Positions 48,109-56,134 of a stretch of DNA of 64,000 bases are shown one piece after another. The notes under the pieces were generated by a model that was not told where the DNA came from, ran no database searches, and was given only the letters and a program-made list of their open reading frames with translations. Position 1 is the stretch's first letter. Every line of letters begins with the position of its first letter. The position numbers and the translations under genes are program-made. Source of the DNA: Roseovarius sp. A-2. GTDB lineage: Bacteria; Pseudomonadota; Alphaproteobacteria; Rhodobacterales; Rhodobacteraceae. The DNA is taken from assembly GCF_002072155.1 (NCBI RefSeq), contig NZ_BDIY01000001.1, positions 434,001 through 498,000 of the forward strand, read 5' to 3'.

Positions 48109-48122
48109 TTGACATGGATCAA
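48109..48122 (-). promoter_or_regulatory. FnrL-type site upstream of the rhodanese gene
   Basis: On the minus strand TTGATCCATGTCAA fits TTGAT-N4-GTCAA, the FnrL consensus of Rhodobacterales. Its centre lies 40 bases upstream of the SqrR-type palindrome centre. If transcription starts near 48074 the site is at about -41.5, the class II activator position. Confidence 0.6.
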
Positions 48123-48188
48123 GCGCCGCAGGGCGGTGTCCCGGCCGCGGGACGCGGGAAAATTCCTCGAGCGAAGAATTTAGATCAA

Positions 48189-48207
48189 GAATTTCAGGAT
48201 GAAATTC
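48189..48207 (-). terminator. Hairpin after trpE
   Basis: GAATTTC and GAAATTC pair around AGGAT, ten bases beyond the trpE stop on the minus strand. The stem is AT-rich and no long T run follows, so it is a weak candidate. Confidence 0.35.
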
Positions 48208-48216
48208 CTGGATCTC

Positions 48217-49728
48217 TTACCCGTTTCCTCCACCGTCGAAGCGTGCCGCATCGGCCGCTGCGCGGCGGATGGCGTTGGATTTGTGCACCGTTTCCATATA
48301 TTCCGCCTCGGGGTCGCTGTCGTGCACGACGCCGCCCCCCGCCTGAATATAGAGCGTCTCGTCCTTCACCACCGCCGTGCGCAGGGCGATGCAGACATCC
48401 ATGTCGCCACCGGCGCTGAAATAGCCGACGCCGCCTCCATAGACGCCGCGTTTCTCGGGCTCCAGCTCGTCGATGATCTGCATCGCGCGAACCTTGGGCG
48501 CGCCGGAAACCGTGCCCGCAGGCAGGCCCGCCAATAGCGCCGACAGCGCATCCTGATCCTCGGCCAGTTCCCCCACCACGTTCGACACGATATGCATCAC
48601 GTGGCTGTAGCGTTCGATGATGAATTCCTCGGTCGGGCGCACCGTGCCGATGCGGCTCACGCGGCCGGCATCGTTGCGGCCCAGATCGAGCAGCATGAGA
48701 TGCTCGGCCAACTCCTTTTGATCGCTCAGCAGATCGGCCTCGAGCGCGCGGTCCTCCTCGGGCGTGGCCCCCCGGGGCCGGGTGCCCGCGATGGGGCGGA
48801 TGGTGACCTGATTGCCGAACACCCGCACCAGGATCTCGGGCGAGGCGCCGACAACCTGAAATCCGCCGAAATTGAAGTAGAACATGAAGGGCGACGGGTT
48901 GGTGCGCCGGAGCGAACGGTAGAGCGAAAAGGGCGGCTGCCGGAACGACTGGGACCAGCGTTGCGAGGGCACCACCTGAAAGATATCGCCCGCGCGGATA
49001 TATTCCTTGGCTTTTTCGACCGCCGCCTTGTAGCCCTCGCGGGTGAAATTCGACACCGGTGCTGCGTCTTCATGCGCCTCGCCCAGATTGCGGCTCGCCT
49101 GCGGCAGGGCGCGTTCGAGATCGCGCACCGCGTCCATCACCCGCTCAGCGGCCTGCGCATAGGCCGCGCGCGCCGATTGGCCGCTGCTGACCCAGGCGGG
49201 GGCGACCACGATCACCTCGCCCTTGACCCCATCCAGCACCGCCACCACCGAGGGGCGCTGCATCACGGCATCGGGCAGGTTCAGTGCGTCGGGTGGTACA
49301 TCGGGCAGGTGCTCGACCAGCCGGATCATGTCATAACCAAGATAGCCAAAGAGCCCCGCGCTCGCGCCAGGCAGATCCTCCGGCAGGTCGATGCGGCTCT
49401 CGGCAATGAGCGCGCGCAGGTTGCCCAGCGGGTCGCCCTGCTGGTCCTCGAAGGCGTCGGGATCGAAGCGCGCAGCGCGGTTGATGCGGCTTGAGGTTCC
49501 GTGGCACTGCCAGATCAGGTCGGGCTTCATGCCGATGATCGAATAGCGCCCGCGCACCTCGCCGCCGGTGACCGATTCGAGCATGAAGGCATCGCGCGCC
49601 GCGCCCGTCAGCTTGAGCATCAGCGACACCGGCGTATCCAGATCGGCGGCAAGGCGGGTATGCACCACCTGGTTTTCCCCCGCCTCATAGGCGCGGGAGA
49701 AGGCGTCGAAGGAAGGGGTCAGGTCCAC
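48217..49728 (-). CDS. trpE: Anthranilate synthase component I
   Basis: A 503-residue chorismate-using enzyme. The feedback Trp site (LESVTGGEVRGRYSIIGMKP), FQVVPSQRWSQSF, RPIAGTRPRGATPEED, VDLGRNDAGR-like LDLGRNDAGRVS, and GTVSGAPKVRAMQIIDELE are present. GTG start; its ribosome site GAGGAT overlaps the stop of ppiD, suggesting coupling with that gene rather than with trpG, which lies 3.6 kb further on. Confidence 0.96.
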   Translation of the reverse strand: MDLTPSFDAFSRAYEAGENQVVHTRLAADLDTPVSLMLKLTGAARDAFMLESVTGGEVRGRYSIIGMKPDLIWQCHGTSSRINRAARFDPDAFEDQQGDPLGNLRALIAESRIDLPEDLPGASAGLFGYLGYDMIRLVEHLPDVPPDALNLPDAVMQRPSVVAVLDGVKGEVIVVAPAWVSSGQSARAAYAQAAERVMDAVRDLERALPQASRNLGEAHEDAAPVSNFTREGYKAAVEKAKEYIRAGDIFQVVPSQRWSQSFRQPPFSLYRSLRRTNPSPFMFYFNFGGFQVVGASPEILVRVFGNQVTIRPIAGTRPRGATPEEDRALEADLLSDQKELAEHLMLLDLGRNDAGRVSRIGTVRPTEEFIIERYSHVMHIVSNVVGELAEDQDALSALLAGLPAGTVSGAPKVRAMQIIDELEPEKRGVYGGGVGYFSAGGDMDVCIALRTAVVKDETLYIQAGGGVVHDSDPEAEYMETVHKSNAIRRAAADAARFDGGGNG

Positions 49729-49740
49729 GCGGCGCGATCC

Positions 49741-51579
49741 TCAGTTGAAATTGGCATGCACGGCGTTGAGCGCCGATTGATCAAGCTCGACCCCGGCACG
49801 GGCGCGGATGTCATTGGCGAGGATCTGGAAAATATCTTGCCCCAGATCGGATGCAACCTGATCGCGCAGCGCGTTGCGCAGGCGGTTCATCTCCTCGTCT
49901 TCCTCGGCGGGGGGCGCGATACTGTCGAGGCGCAACACGAAGATACGACCCTCGCCCTCGATCACCTGCACCTCGCCTTCCTCCATTGCAAAGACACGCT
50001 CGATGAATTCGGGCGGCGCGTCGGCACGGTAGTCGCGGCGCGTCATGTCGGTGATCTCGGTGGCCTCAAGGCCCAGATCCGCAAAGCTTGCCCCGTTGCG
50101 CAGGTCTTCGAGTTGCGGCGCGATCTGCGTGGCAAGTGCTTCGGCGGTGGCCCCTTCCCGCCAGCCCGCTCGCACCGCCTCGCGGACATCGGACAGCGGC
50201 AGGATGCGCGGTTCGTCGATTCCGTCGAGGCGCAGTGTGAAGATGCCACCATCCTCCATACGCTCGACCGCCGGGTAATCGCCCTCCCGCACCGCCTCTG
50301 CGGCATTGCGGAAGGTGGCATAGCCCGCTATCCCCTCGGCCAGATCCGGATGCCAATCGACCGTGCCAAGCGCCAGTTCCGTTTCGCGCGCCACATCCTC
50401 GATCGTCGCACCACCGGCCAACAGATCGTCGACCTGCTCGCTGATCGTGTCGATCACGCGGCTGGCGCGGTCGCGGGCCATGGTCTCGCGCAGTTGCGGC
50501 TCGGCCTCATCGAAGGAGGTGACCTGCGCCGAGAGCACTCCGTTGATCCGAAAAAGCGCCGGGCCGAGGCTGGTTTCGACGGGCCCCACGACATCGCCCG
50601 AATCAGCGGCAAAGACCGTATCGGCGGCCGCGCCCAGATCGTCGGCGCTGACATCGCCCATATCGACATCCGCCATCTCAAGCCCGCGTTCGGCAACCAG
50701 CATCTCGAAGAGCACGCCATCGTTGAGCCGCGCCTTGGCGTTTTCCGCGCGCTCCGGGTCGGAATAGACCAGACGCTCCACCAGACGGCGCTCGGGCTGG
50801 TTGAATTCTGCGGAGCGGTCCTCGTAGGCGCGGCGCAGGGCATCTTCGGGCACCTCGACGGTATCGACAATCATCTCGGGGGTCACCCAGGCATAGGTGA
50901 TCGACTTGGTCTCGGGGGTGGTGAAGTCGGGAAGGTGGCTTTGGTGGTAGCTGCGCAGATCCTCTTCGGAGGGCACCGGCAGGCCGCTTTCGAGATCGCT
51001 GCGGTCGAGCGTGGCAAAGGCAAGGCTGCGACGTTCGCCGAGGTAGGTCATCATCGTGTCCATGTAGGCGGGTGGTGCCTGTATCCCGGCCACGGCGGCG
51101 GCCTGAAGCAGTGTTGCCGCGGTCTCGGCACGGATGTTGGCCTCGAACTCCGCCTCGTTCAGCCCGGCCTGTTGCAGGGCAAAGGCATAGGACTCGCGAT
51201 CGAAACTGCCATCGAGGCCGGAAAAGGCGGACATGCTCAGGATTTCGTCGCGCAGTACCTCGTCGCCCACCGAAATCCCGAGGCGCGCGGTCTCATGCTC
51301 CAGCGCGGCGCGCGAGACAAGCTGCCCCAGCACCTGCTGATCGACGCCCGCCGCCCGCGCTTCGGCAAAGCTGAGGCTTTCGCCGCGCTGCGCCTCAAGC
51401 GCGCGGATTTCGTTCTGCAATGCACGCGCATAGGTGGTGACGTCGATCTCGGCATCTCCGACCGAGCCGATGCTGCGCACATGGCCCGAGAGGTTGGTCA
51501 CGCCAAAGCCGCCCAATCCGATGATGAGAAGCCCCATCAGCACCCACATCGCACCCTTGGATATGCTCTTGCCCGCCAT
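49741..51579 (-). CDS. ppiD: Periplasmic peptidyl-prolyl isomerase, PpiD/SurA-N type
   Basis: A 612-residue membrane-anchored foldase. One N-terminal membrane helix (AMWVLMGLLIIGLGGFGVTNL) is followed by a SurA_N_3 chaperone region (YARALQNEIRALEAQRGE...), a degenerate parvulin domain at about 240-360 and a second parvulin-like part. It assists folding of exported proteins at the inner membrane. GGGGG lies five bases before the ATG. It is next to trpE, an arrangement I know from other Rhodobacteraceae. Confidence 0.87.
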   Translation of the reverse strand: MAGKSISKGAMWVLMGLLIIGLGGFGVTNLSGHVRSIGSVGDAEIDVTTYARALQNEIRALEAQRGESLSFAEARAAGVDQQVLGQLVSRAALEHETARLGISVGDEVLRDEILSMSAFSGLDGSFDRESYAFALQQAGLNEAEFEANIRAETAATLLQAAAVAGIQAPPAYMDTMMTYLGERRSLAFATLDRSDLESGLPVPSEEDLRSYHQSHLPDFTTPETKSITYAWVTPEMIVDTVEVPEDALRRAYEDRSAEFNQPERRLVERLVYSDPERAENAKARLNDGVLFEMLVAERGLEMADVDMGDVSADDLGAAADTVFAADSGDVVGPVETSLGPALFRINGVLSAQVTSFDEAEPQLRETMARDRASRVIDTISEQVDDLLAGGATIEDVARETELALGTVDWHPDLAEGIAGYATFRNAAEAVREGDYPAVERMEDGGIFTLRLDGIDEPRILPLSDVREAVRAGWREGATAEALATQIAPQLEDLRNGASFADLGLEATEITDMTRRDYRADAPPEFIERVFAMEEGEVQVIEGEGRIFVLRLDSIAPPAEEDEEMNRLRNALRDQVASDLGQDIFQILANDIRARAGVELDQSALNAVHANFN

Positions 51580-51674
51580 CTCGGCCCCCTGTCAGCCCGT
51601 GTTGCACCGCGTGTCGTTGCGGTTATCTAAGCGTTGCACCGGGACGGGGCAAGACCCCGGCCTCGGCACGCCTG

Positions 51675-52172
51675 TCACGCGCCGCGATAGGGCTCCACAT
51701 ATTGCAGCGCCATGTCCCAGGGAAAGAAGATCCACGTGTCCTGGCTTACCTCGGTGATGAAGGTCTCGACCTGCGCGCGCCCCATCGGCTTGGCGTAGAC
51801 GGTCGCGACATGTGCGCGGGGCAGGTGCTGGCGCACCACCTCGAGCGTGCGGCCGGTGTCGACCAGATCATCGACAATCAACACGCCCGCGCCGTCGCCC
51901 ATGATTTCCATGTCCGGCGATTTGATCACCACCGGTTCGGTCTGGGTCTGGTGGTTGTAGGATTTGACGCTGATCGTATCGACGGTGCGGATATCGAGTT
52001 CACGCGCGACGATCATCGCGGGCGCCATGCCACCCCTTGTGATCGCCACCACCGCGCGCCAGCCGCCCTCGGGGGCCTCGCCCTGCAACCGCCAGGCCAA
52101 GGCCCGCGCATCGCGATGCAACTGGTCCCAGCTCACGTGAAAGCCTTTTTCATGCGGAAGACGGTCGGTCAT
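51675..52172 (-). CDS. gpt: Xanthine phosphoribosyltransferase
   Basis: A 165-residue type I phosphoribosyltransferase salvaging xanthine and guanine. [28 protein letters not shown] and the PRPP loop [18 protein letters not shown] are diagnostic, as is the C-terminal WIFFPWD. AGGT precedes the ATG. Same strand as the LysE-type gene, with a five-base gap after it. Confidence 0.95.
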   Translation of the reverse strand: MTDRLPHEKGFHVSWDQLHRDARALAWRLQGEAPEGGWRAVVAITRGGMAPAMIVARELDIRTVDTISVKSYNHQTQTEPVVIKSPDMEIMGDGAGVLIVDDLVDTGRTLEVVRQHLPRAHVATVYAKPMGRAQVETFITEVSQDTWIFFPWDMALQYVEPYRGA

Positions 52173-52177
52173 GGCGA

Positions 52178-52783
52178 TTACCTGTCAGTCAATAGTTTGA
52201 GCCCGAGCGCGCCCAGCATCAGCGCCGCCGCCCGGTCGATCCATGGCTTCGCGCCCATGTAGGCGCGGCGGGCAGGGGCACCGCTTAGCAACGTGGCAAA
52301 GCCCGCGTAGAACAGCCACTCCACCACCATGTGGTTAAGCGTAATCAGCGCGATCTCACCCGCCGTCAGCCCCTTGGGAAACACCACCACCAGCACCGAG
52401 GCGGCAAAGAGCACCGATTTGGGATTGCCGAGGTTGATCAGCGCCCCGTCGAGGAGCGCGCGCCCGCGCGGACGGGCCGTGCCCTCTGTCACTGGCTGAC
52501 GGGCCGCGCGCCATGTGCCCCAGGCGACATAGAGTAAGTAGGCGGCCCCGCCGATCTTGAGCGTGGTATAGGCCCAAGGAAAGAGGGTGAAGAGCGCCTC
52601 CAGCCCCAGGAGTGCCGCCAGCGTCCAGAGTGCCGCGACAAACCCAAGGCCCAGACCCGCCGCAATGCCCGCGCCGCGCCCGTCCGCCAACGCCGTGCGC
52701 AGGGCAAAGAGCAGCGCCGGGCCGGGGCTGAGGATCGCGGCGGCCAGCACGGCGTTGAAAGCCAGAAGATCGAGCGCGGTCAT
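52178..52783 (-). CDS. LysE/RhtB family amino-acid exporter
   Basis: A 201-residue membrane protein with six helices. [34 protein letters not shown] holds the SPGP signature, and [18 protein letters not shown] the NPK motif. Exports an amino acid or analogue; substrate unknown. The ATG at 52783 lacks a strong ribosome site, and it starts ten bases beyond the fabI stop, so translation may depend on fabI. Confidence 0.9.
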   Translation of the reverse strand: MTALDLLAFNAVLAAAILSPGPALLFALRTALADGRGAGIAAGLGLGFVAALWTLAALLGLEALFTLFPWAYTTLKIGGAAYLLYVAWGTWRAARQPVTEGTARPRGRALLDGALINLGNPKSVLFAASVLVVVFPKGLTAGEIALITLNHMVVEWLFYAGFATLLSGAPARRAYMGAKPWIDRAAALMLGALGLKLLTDR

Positions 52784-52793
52784 CGGCTCGCGC

Positions 52794-53600
52794 TCAGGTC
52801 GCGTCGATATCGGGGGCGTCAACGGCCTTCATGCCCACGACGTGATAGCCTGCATCGACATGCAGCGTCTCGCCGGTGACGCCCGACCCGAGATCGCTGA
52901 GCAGGTAGAGCGCCGAGCGGCCCACATCGTCGTTGGTCACGTTACGACGCAGCGGCGAGTTCAGCTCGTTCCATTTCAGGATATAGCGGAAATCGCCGAT
53001 GCCGGATGCGGCCAGCGTCCGGATCGGCCCGGCGCTGATCGCGTTGACGCGAATCCCGTCGCGGCCCAGATCCTCGGCCATGTATTTCACCGACGCCTCC
53101 AGCGCCGCCTTGGCCACGCCCATCACGTTGTAATGCGGCATCACCTGTTCGGCCCCGTAATAGGTGAGCGTCAGGGCCGCGCTGTCCGGTCCCATCATCT
53201 TTTCGGCGCGCTGCATCACGGCGGTGAACGAATAGACCGAGATGTCCATCGTCATCAGGAAATTGTCGCGGCTGGTGTCCACGTAGCGGCCGCGCAATTC
53301 GTTCTTGTCGGAAAAGCCGATGGCATGGACCACGAAATCGAGCCCGTCCCAATGCTCGCCCAGGCTGGTGAATAGTTGGTCGATGGAATTCATGTCAGCC
53401 ACGTCGCAAGGCAGCACGATGTCCGATCCAAGCTCTGCAGCGAGCGGGGCCACGCGTTTCTTGAGGGCGTCGCCCTGGTAGCTGAAGGCCAGTTCCGCCC
53501 CTGCCTCGGCGCAGGCGCGCGCGATACCCCAAGCGATCGACTTGTCATTGGCGAGCCCCATGATCAGCCCGCGTTTTCCTGTCATGAGTGTGTTCGACAT
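52794..53600 (-). CDS. fabI: Enoyl-ACP reductase (NADH)
   Basis: A 268-residue short-chain dehydrogenase for the last reduction of fatty acid elongation. GLANDKSIAWGIARACAEAGA near the N-terminus, and the catalytic Tyr-x6-Lys with its surroundings, LTYYGAEQVMPHYNVMGVAK, identify FabI. GGGGG lies upstream of the ATG. It is divergent from pdxH with about 150 bases between, a common order in Rhodobacteraceae. Confidence 0.96.
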   Translation of the reverse strand: MSNTLMTGKRGLIMGLANDKSIAWGIARACAEAGAELAFSYQGDALKKRVAPLAAELGSDIVLPCDVADMNSIDQLFTSLGEHWDGLDFVVHAIGFSDKNELRGRYVDTSRDNFLMTMDISVYSFTAVMQRAEKMMGPDSAALTLTYYGAEQVMPHYNVMGVAKAALEASVKYMAEDLGRDGIRVNAISAGPIRTLAASGIGDFRYILKWNELNSPLRRNVTNDDVGRSALYLLSDLGSGVTGETLHVDAGYHVVGMKAVDAPDIDAT

Positions 53601-53752
53601 TCCCAGCCCCCGCCACGATGATTTTTCTGACCTTTAGGTGATCGGGGGGATTGCATCAAGGGCCAGACGGTATCACCTCGACTCTGTTCAACGCAGCAAA
53701 ACACGCTATTGTGATCACGAACAGGTGATTTGGCGGATCGGACAAGGCTGAA

Positions 53753-54355
53753 ATGGAACGAAACGGTATCTTCGCGGGCGATGACCCATTCGAGATCGTG
53801 CGCCGCTGGCTTGATGCTGCGGAGGAGAGCGAGATCAACGATCCCAATGCCGTCGCGCTTGCCACGGCGGATGCGGATGGTCTGCCGAATGTGCGCATGG
53901 TGCTGCTCAAGGAGATCGACGCGGACGGGTTCGTCTTCTACACCAACTACGGGTCGGCCAAGGGCAGGGAGCTTGAGGTCAATCCGCAGGCCGCGATGGT
54001 GCTGCACTGGAAATCCCTGAGGCGACAGGTGCGGCTGCGCGGGCATGTGACGCGCGAAGAGGGACCGCAGGCAGATGCCTATTACGCGTCCCGGTCGCTC
54101 AAGAGCCGATTGGGGGCCTGGGCCTCGCAGCAGTCGCAACCACTTGGCTCGCGCGCGGCGCTGATGGCGGAGGTGGCCAGGGTGACGGCGCAAAAGGGTT
54201 CCAACCCGCCGCGCCCTCCGTTTTGGGGAGGGTTCAGAATTACACCAGTGGAGATCGAGTTCTGGGCGGATGGCAAGTTCCGTTTGCACGATCGCTTCGT
54301 CTGGCGTCGCACGACACCCGGTGAAAGCTGGAAAATCGAGCGTATCAGTCCATGA
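53753..54355 (+). CDS. pdxH: Pyridoxamine 5-phosphate oxidase
   Basis: A 200-residue FMN enzyme oxidising pyridoxine or pyridoxamine phosphate to pyridoxal phosphate. [50 protein letters not shown] and the C-terminal [17 protein letters not shown] are the family motifs. AAGGCTGA precedes the ATG. Confidence 0.96.
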   Translation: MERNGIFAGDDPFEIVRRWLDAAEESEINDPNAVALATADADGLPNVRMVLLKEIDADGFVFYTNYGSAKGRELEVNPQAAMVLHWKSLRRQVRLRGHVTREEGPQADAYYASRSLKSRLGAWASQQSQPLGSRAALMAEVARVTAQKGSNPPRPPFWGGFRITPVEIEFWADGKFRLHDRFVWRRTTPGESWKIERISP

Positions 54356-54374
54356 ATTTCACGTTGCGTGAAAT
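54356..54374. repeat. Inverted repeat directly after pdxH
   Basis: ATTTCACG and CGTGAAAT pair around TTG, starting on the base after the pdxH stop. AT-rich sequence follows, but no continuous T run, so it could be a weak terminator or an operator for the cold-shock gene 100 bases on. Confidence 0.45.
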
Positions 54375-54477
54375 GCAAATAATTGAATTTAAGTTATATT
54401 TTTGTCTTGCATGCGGGGACGAATATAGCGCAAGTCTTAACGCGGTCTTAGGGGTGAAGACGCTTAGGTAGGGTACG

Positions 54478-55014
54478 GTGGCAGGAAAAGAGAACGAAAT
54501 CCGAAGAGTTAAGGGGCGCGTCAAGTGGTTTGACCCGGTCAAGGGATTTGGCTTTGTCGTCACCGACGAGGACGAGGCAGACATTCTGTTGCACGCCAAC
54601 GTGCTGAGAAACTTCGGGCAAAGTTCGATCGCAGATCGGGCGGGGATCGAGTTGGATGTGCAGCAGACCGAGCGCGGCCGACAGGCCGTCGAGGTGCATG
54701 CGATAGAGCCGCCCGACGATCTGGAAGAGCCCGGCCTGAGCGATTTGCAGGACATAGATGTTGAAGAGATTCGGTCCACACCGCTGCTTCCGGCGCGGGT
54801 AAAGTGGTTCGACAAGGGCAAGGGCTTCGGGTTTGCCAACACCTTCGGGTCCGACGAGGACGTTTTCGTGCATATCGAGGTGCTGCGGCGTTCCGGACTG
54901 GCCGATGTGCAGCCCGGAGAAGCGCTGGCCATTCGCGTGATAGATGGTAAAAGAGGGCGAATGGCAACAGAGGTCTGCGGATGGGAAACAGCGGTAAAAT
55001 TGTCAAGGGACTAG
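54478..55014 (+). CDS. Cold-shock protein with two CSD domains
   Basis: A 178-residue protein with two complete cold-shock domains. Domain one is at about 12-78 (GRVKWFDPVKGFGFVV) and domain two at about 105-172 (ARVKWFDKGKGFGFAN, DVFVHIEVL). The RNP1-like KGFGF is intact in both, and an acidic linker joins them. It likely binds single-stranded RNA or DNA as a chaperone. GTG start after AGGTAGGG. The end overlaps the DUF192 gene by 34 bases. Confidence 0.92.
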   Translation: MAGKENEIRRVKGRVKWFDPVKGFGFVVTDEDEADILLHANVLRNFGQSSIADRAGIELDVQQTERGRQAVEVHAIEPPDDLEEPGLSDLQDIDVEEIRSTPLLPARVKWFDKGKGFGFANTFGSDEDVFVHIEVLRRSGLADVQPGEALAIRVIDGKRGRMATEVCGWETAVKLSRD

Positions 55015-55475
55015 GGCTCGCGCTCTTTGCTTGCTGGGCGGGTGCCGCACAGGCGGAGCCCTGCCGAGAGGACGCCGCGATCCTGCGCAGCGATGCGGGC
55101 ATGGTGCGGTTCCGGGTGGAACTGGCCGACGACGCAGCCGAGCGGGCGCAGGGCCTGATGAATCGCGAAACGCTGTCGCCGAGCGCGGGCATGCTCTTTG
55201 TCTACCCCGAACCCAAGCGCGTGGCGTTCTGGATGAAGAACACGCTGATCCCGCTCGACATGATCTTTCTCGATGCCAGCGGCACGGTGCAAAAGGTGCA
55301 TCACGACGCCAAGCCACATGACGAGACGCCGATCTTCGGCGGAAACGCGATACAGAGCGTGCTGGAAATCAACGGCGGTCTCGCGCGCAAGATCGGCATC
55401 GCGGAAGGCTGGGAGTTGCGCCACCCGGCGATTGATCAGGACGTGGCGGCCTGGTCCTGCGGCGAAAGTCAATAA
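54981..55475 (+). CDS. DUF192 family periplasmic protein
   Basis: A 164-residue protein with a signal peptide (LGLALFACWAGAAQA) and a DUF192 domain (ERAQGLMNRETLSPSAGMLFVYPEP, VAFWMKNTLIPLDMIFLD). The function of the family is unknown; it is nearly always exported. The start lies inside the cold-shock gene in another frame, with GAGGT upstream, so translation is probably coupled. Confidence 0.92.
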   Translation: MGNSGKIVKGLGLALFACWAGAAQAEPCREDAAILRSDAGMVRFRVELADDAAERAQGLMNRETLSPSAGMLFVYPEPKRVAFWMKNTLIPLDMIFLDASGTVQKVHHDAKPHDETPIFGGNAIQSVLEINGGLARKIGIAEGWELRHPAIDQDVAAWSCGESQ

Positions 55476-55542
55476 CACCGCGCCATCCGGCGTTTTGCGC
55501 TTTTCAAGCGCGCGTTACGACGCTAGATACGGGCGCGTGGTC

Positions 55543-55619
55543 CGGGGCGTGGCGCAGTCTGGTAGCGCACCTGTTTTGGGTACAGGGGGTCGTGAGTTCG
55601 AATCTCGCCGCCCCGACCA
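55543..55619 (+). tRNA. tRNA-Pro (TGG)
   Basis: A complete 77-base cloverleaf: acceptor CGGGGCG/CGCCCCG, D-arm GCGCAGTCTGGTAGCGC, anticodon stem CCTGT/ACAGG with loop TTTGGGT (anticodon TGG), T-arm with GTTCGAATC, and an encoded CCA. It reads proline CCN codons. Confidence 0.97.
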
Positions 55620-55911
55620 CTTTTCGCACAAGGTGTAGACCGCGTGCTCGGCGTCGCAACATGTTGAGTGTGCAGCATGGTTTCACCCGCCCCAGGGGCG
55701 CTGTGCACTCGCCTGACTTAAAGCAATCTGCCAGCTTCGCACGCTAAATCCCGATGATCGCAGGGCTTCTCTGATCCTGGGGGTTCCGTTGCATTGGTGT
55801 GCCCCTCTGTGGATGAATCACCAGGGTGCCAGACGGGATGTGATGCCTTTGGATAGTCAAATCCTTTTTGTGAGAAAAATGCCAAATTTTCCGTTGACCG
55901 GATAGGGCAAC
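55620..55911. other. Gene-free stretch between tRNA-Pro and the nrdJ promoter
   Basis: No frame here has coding character, and no copy of the tRNA 3-prime end is visible that would mark an integrated element. It may carry 3-prime trailer and upstream promoter sequence only. Confidence 0.5.
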
Positions 55912-55958
55912 ATACGTCAGGTTGTGTAAACGGGCAGCAAGACCACAAGATATAGTGA
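55912..55958 (+). promoter_or_regulatory. Tandem NrdR boxes before nrdJ
   Basis: CCACAAGATATAGTGA (55943-55958) matches most informative positions of the NrdR consensus. ATACGTCAGGTTGTGT (55912-55927) is a weaker match, and the two are exactly 31 bases apart, three helical turns. Paired boxes at this spacing are the hallmark of ribonucleotide reductase promoters. The remaining leader to the nrdJ start (55959-56134) contains no gene. Confidence 0.7.
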
Positions 55959-56134
55959 TCGGCCCGGGCAGGGACAACCGACCCAAACCTCGACATAGCC
56001 GGAACGTCACCGGGCACGACTTGCGCCGCAGATCACTCGGGCGGTGCGCCAGTCACTTTGTGCCCCATGCGCGTCAGCGGCCACTCACACTAGGGCCACA
56101 CGGCCCACGAACCACATTGCTATGGGGCAGCCAG

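Noticed and set aside
55543..55620. tRNA-Pro as an attachment site of an integrated element
   Set aside because: No integrase gene and no repeat of the tRNA 3-prime end are visible downstream.
55959..56134. Possible cobalamin riboswitch in the nrdJ leader
   Set aside because: nrdJ uses B12, but I could not find the B12-box or the conserved core elements in the leader; the NrdR boxes explain regulation.
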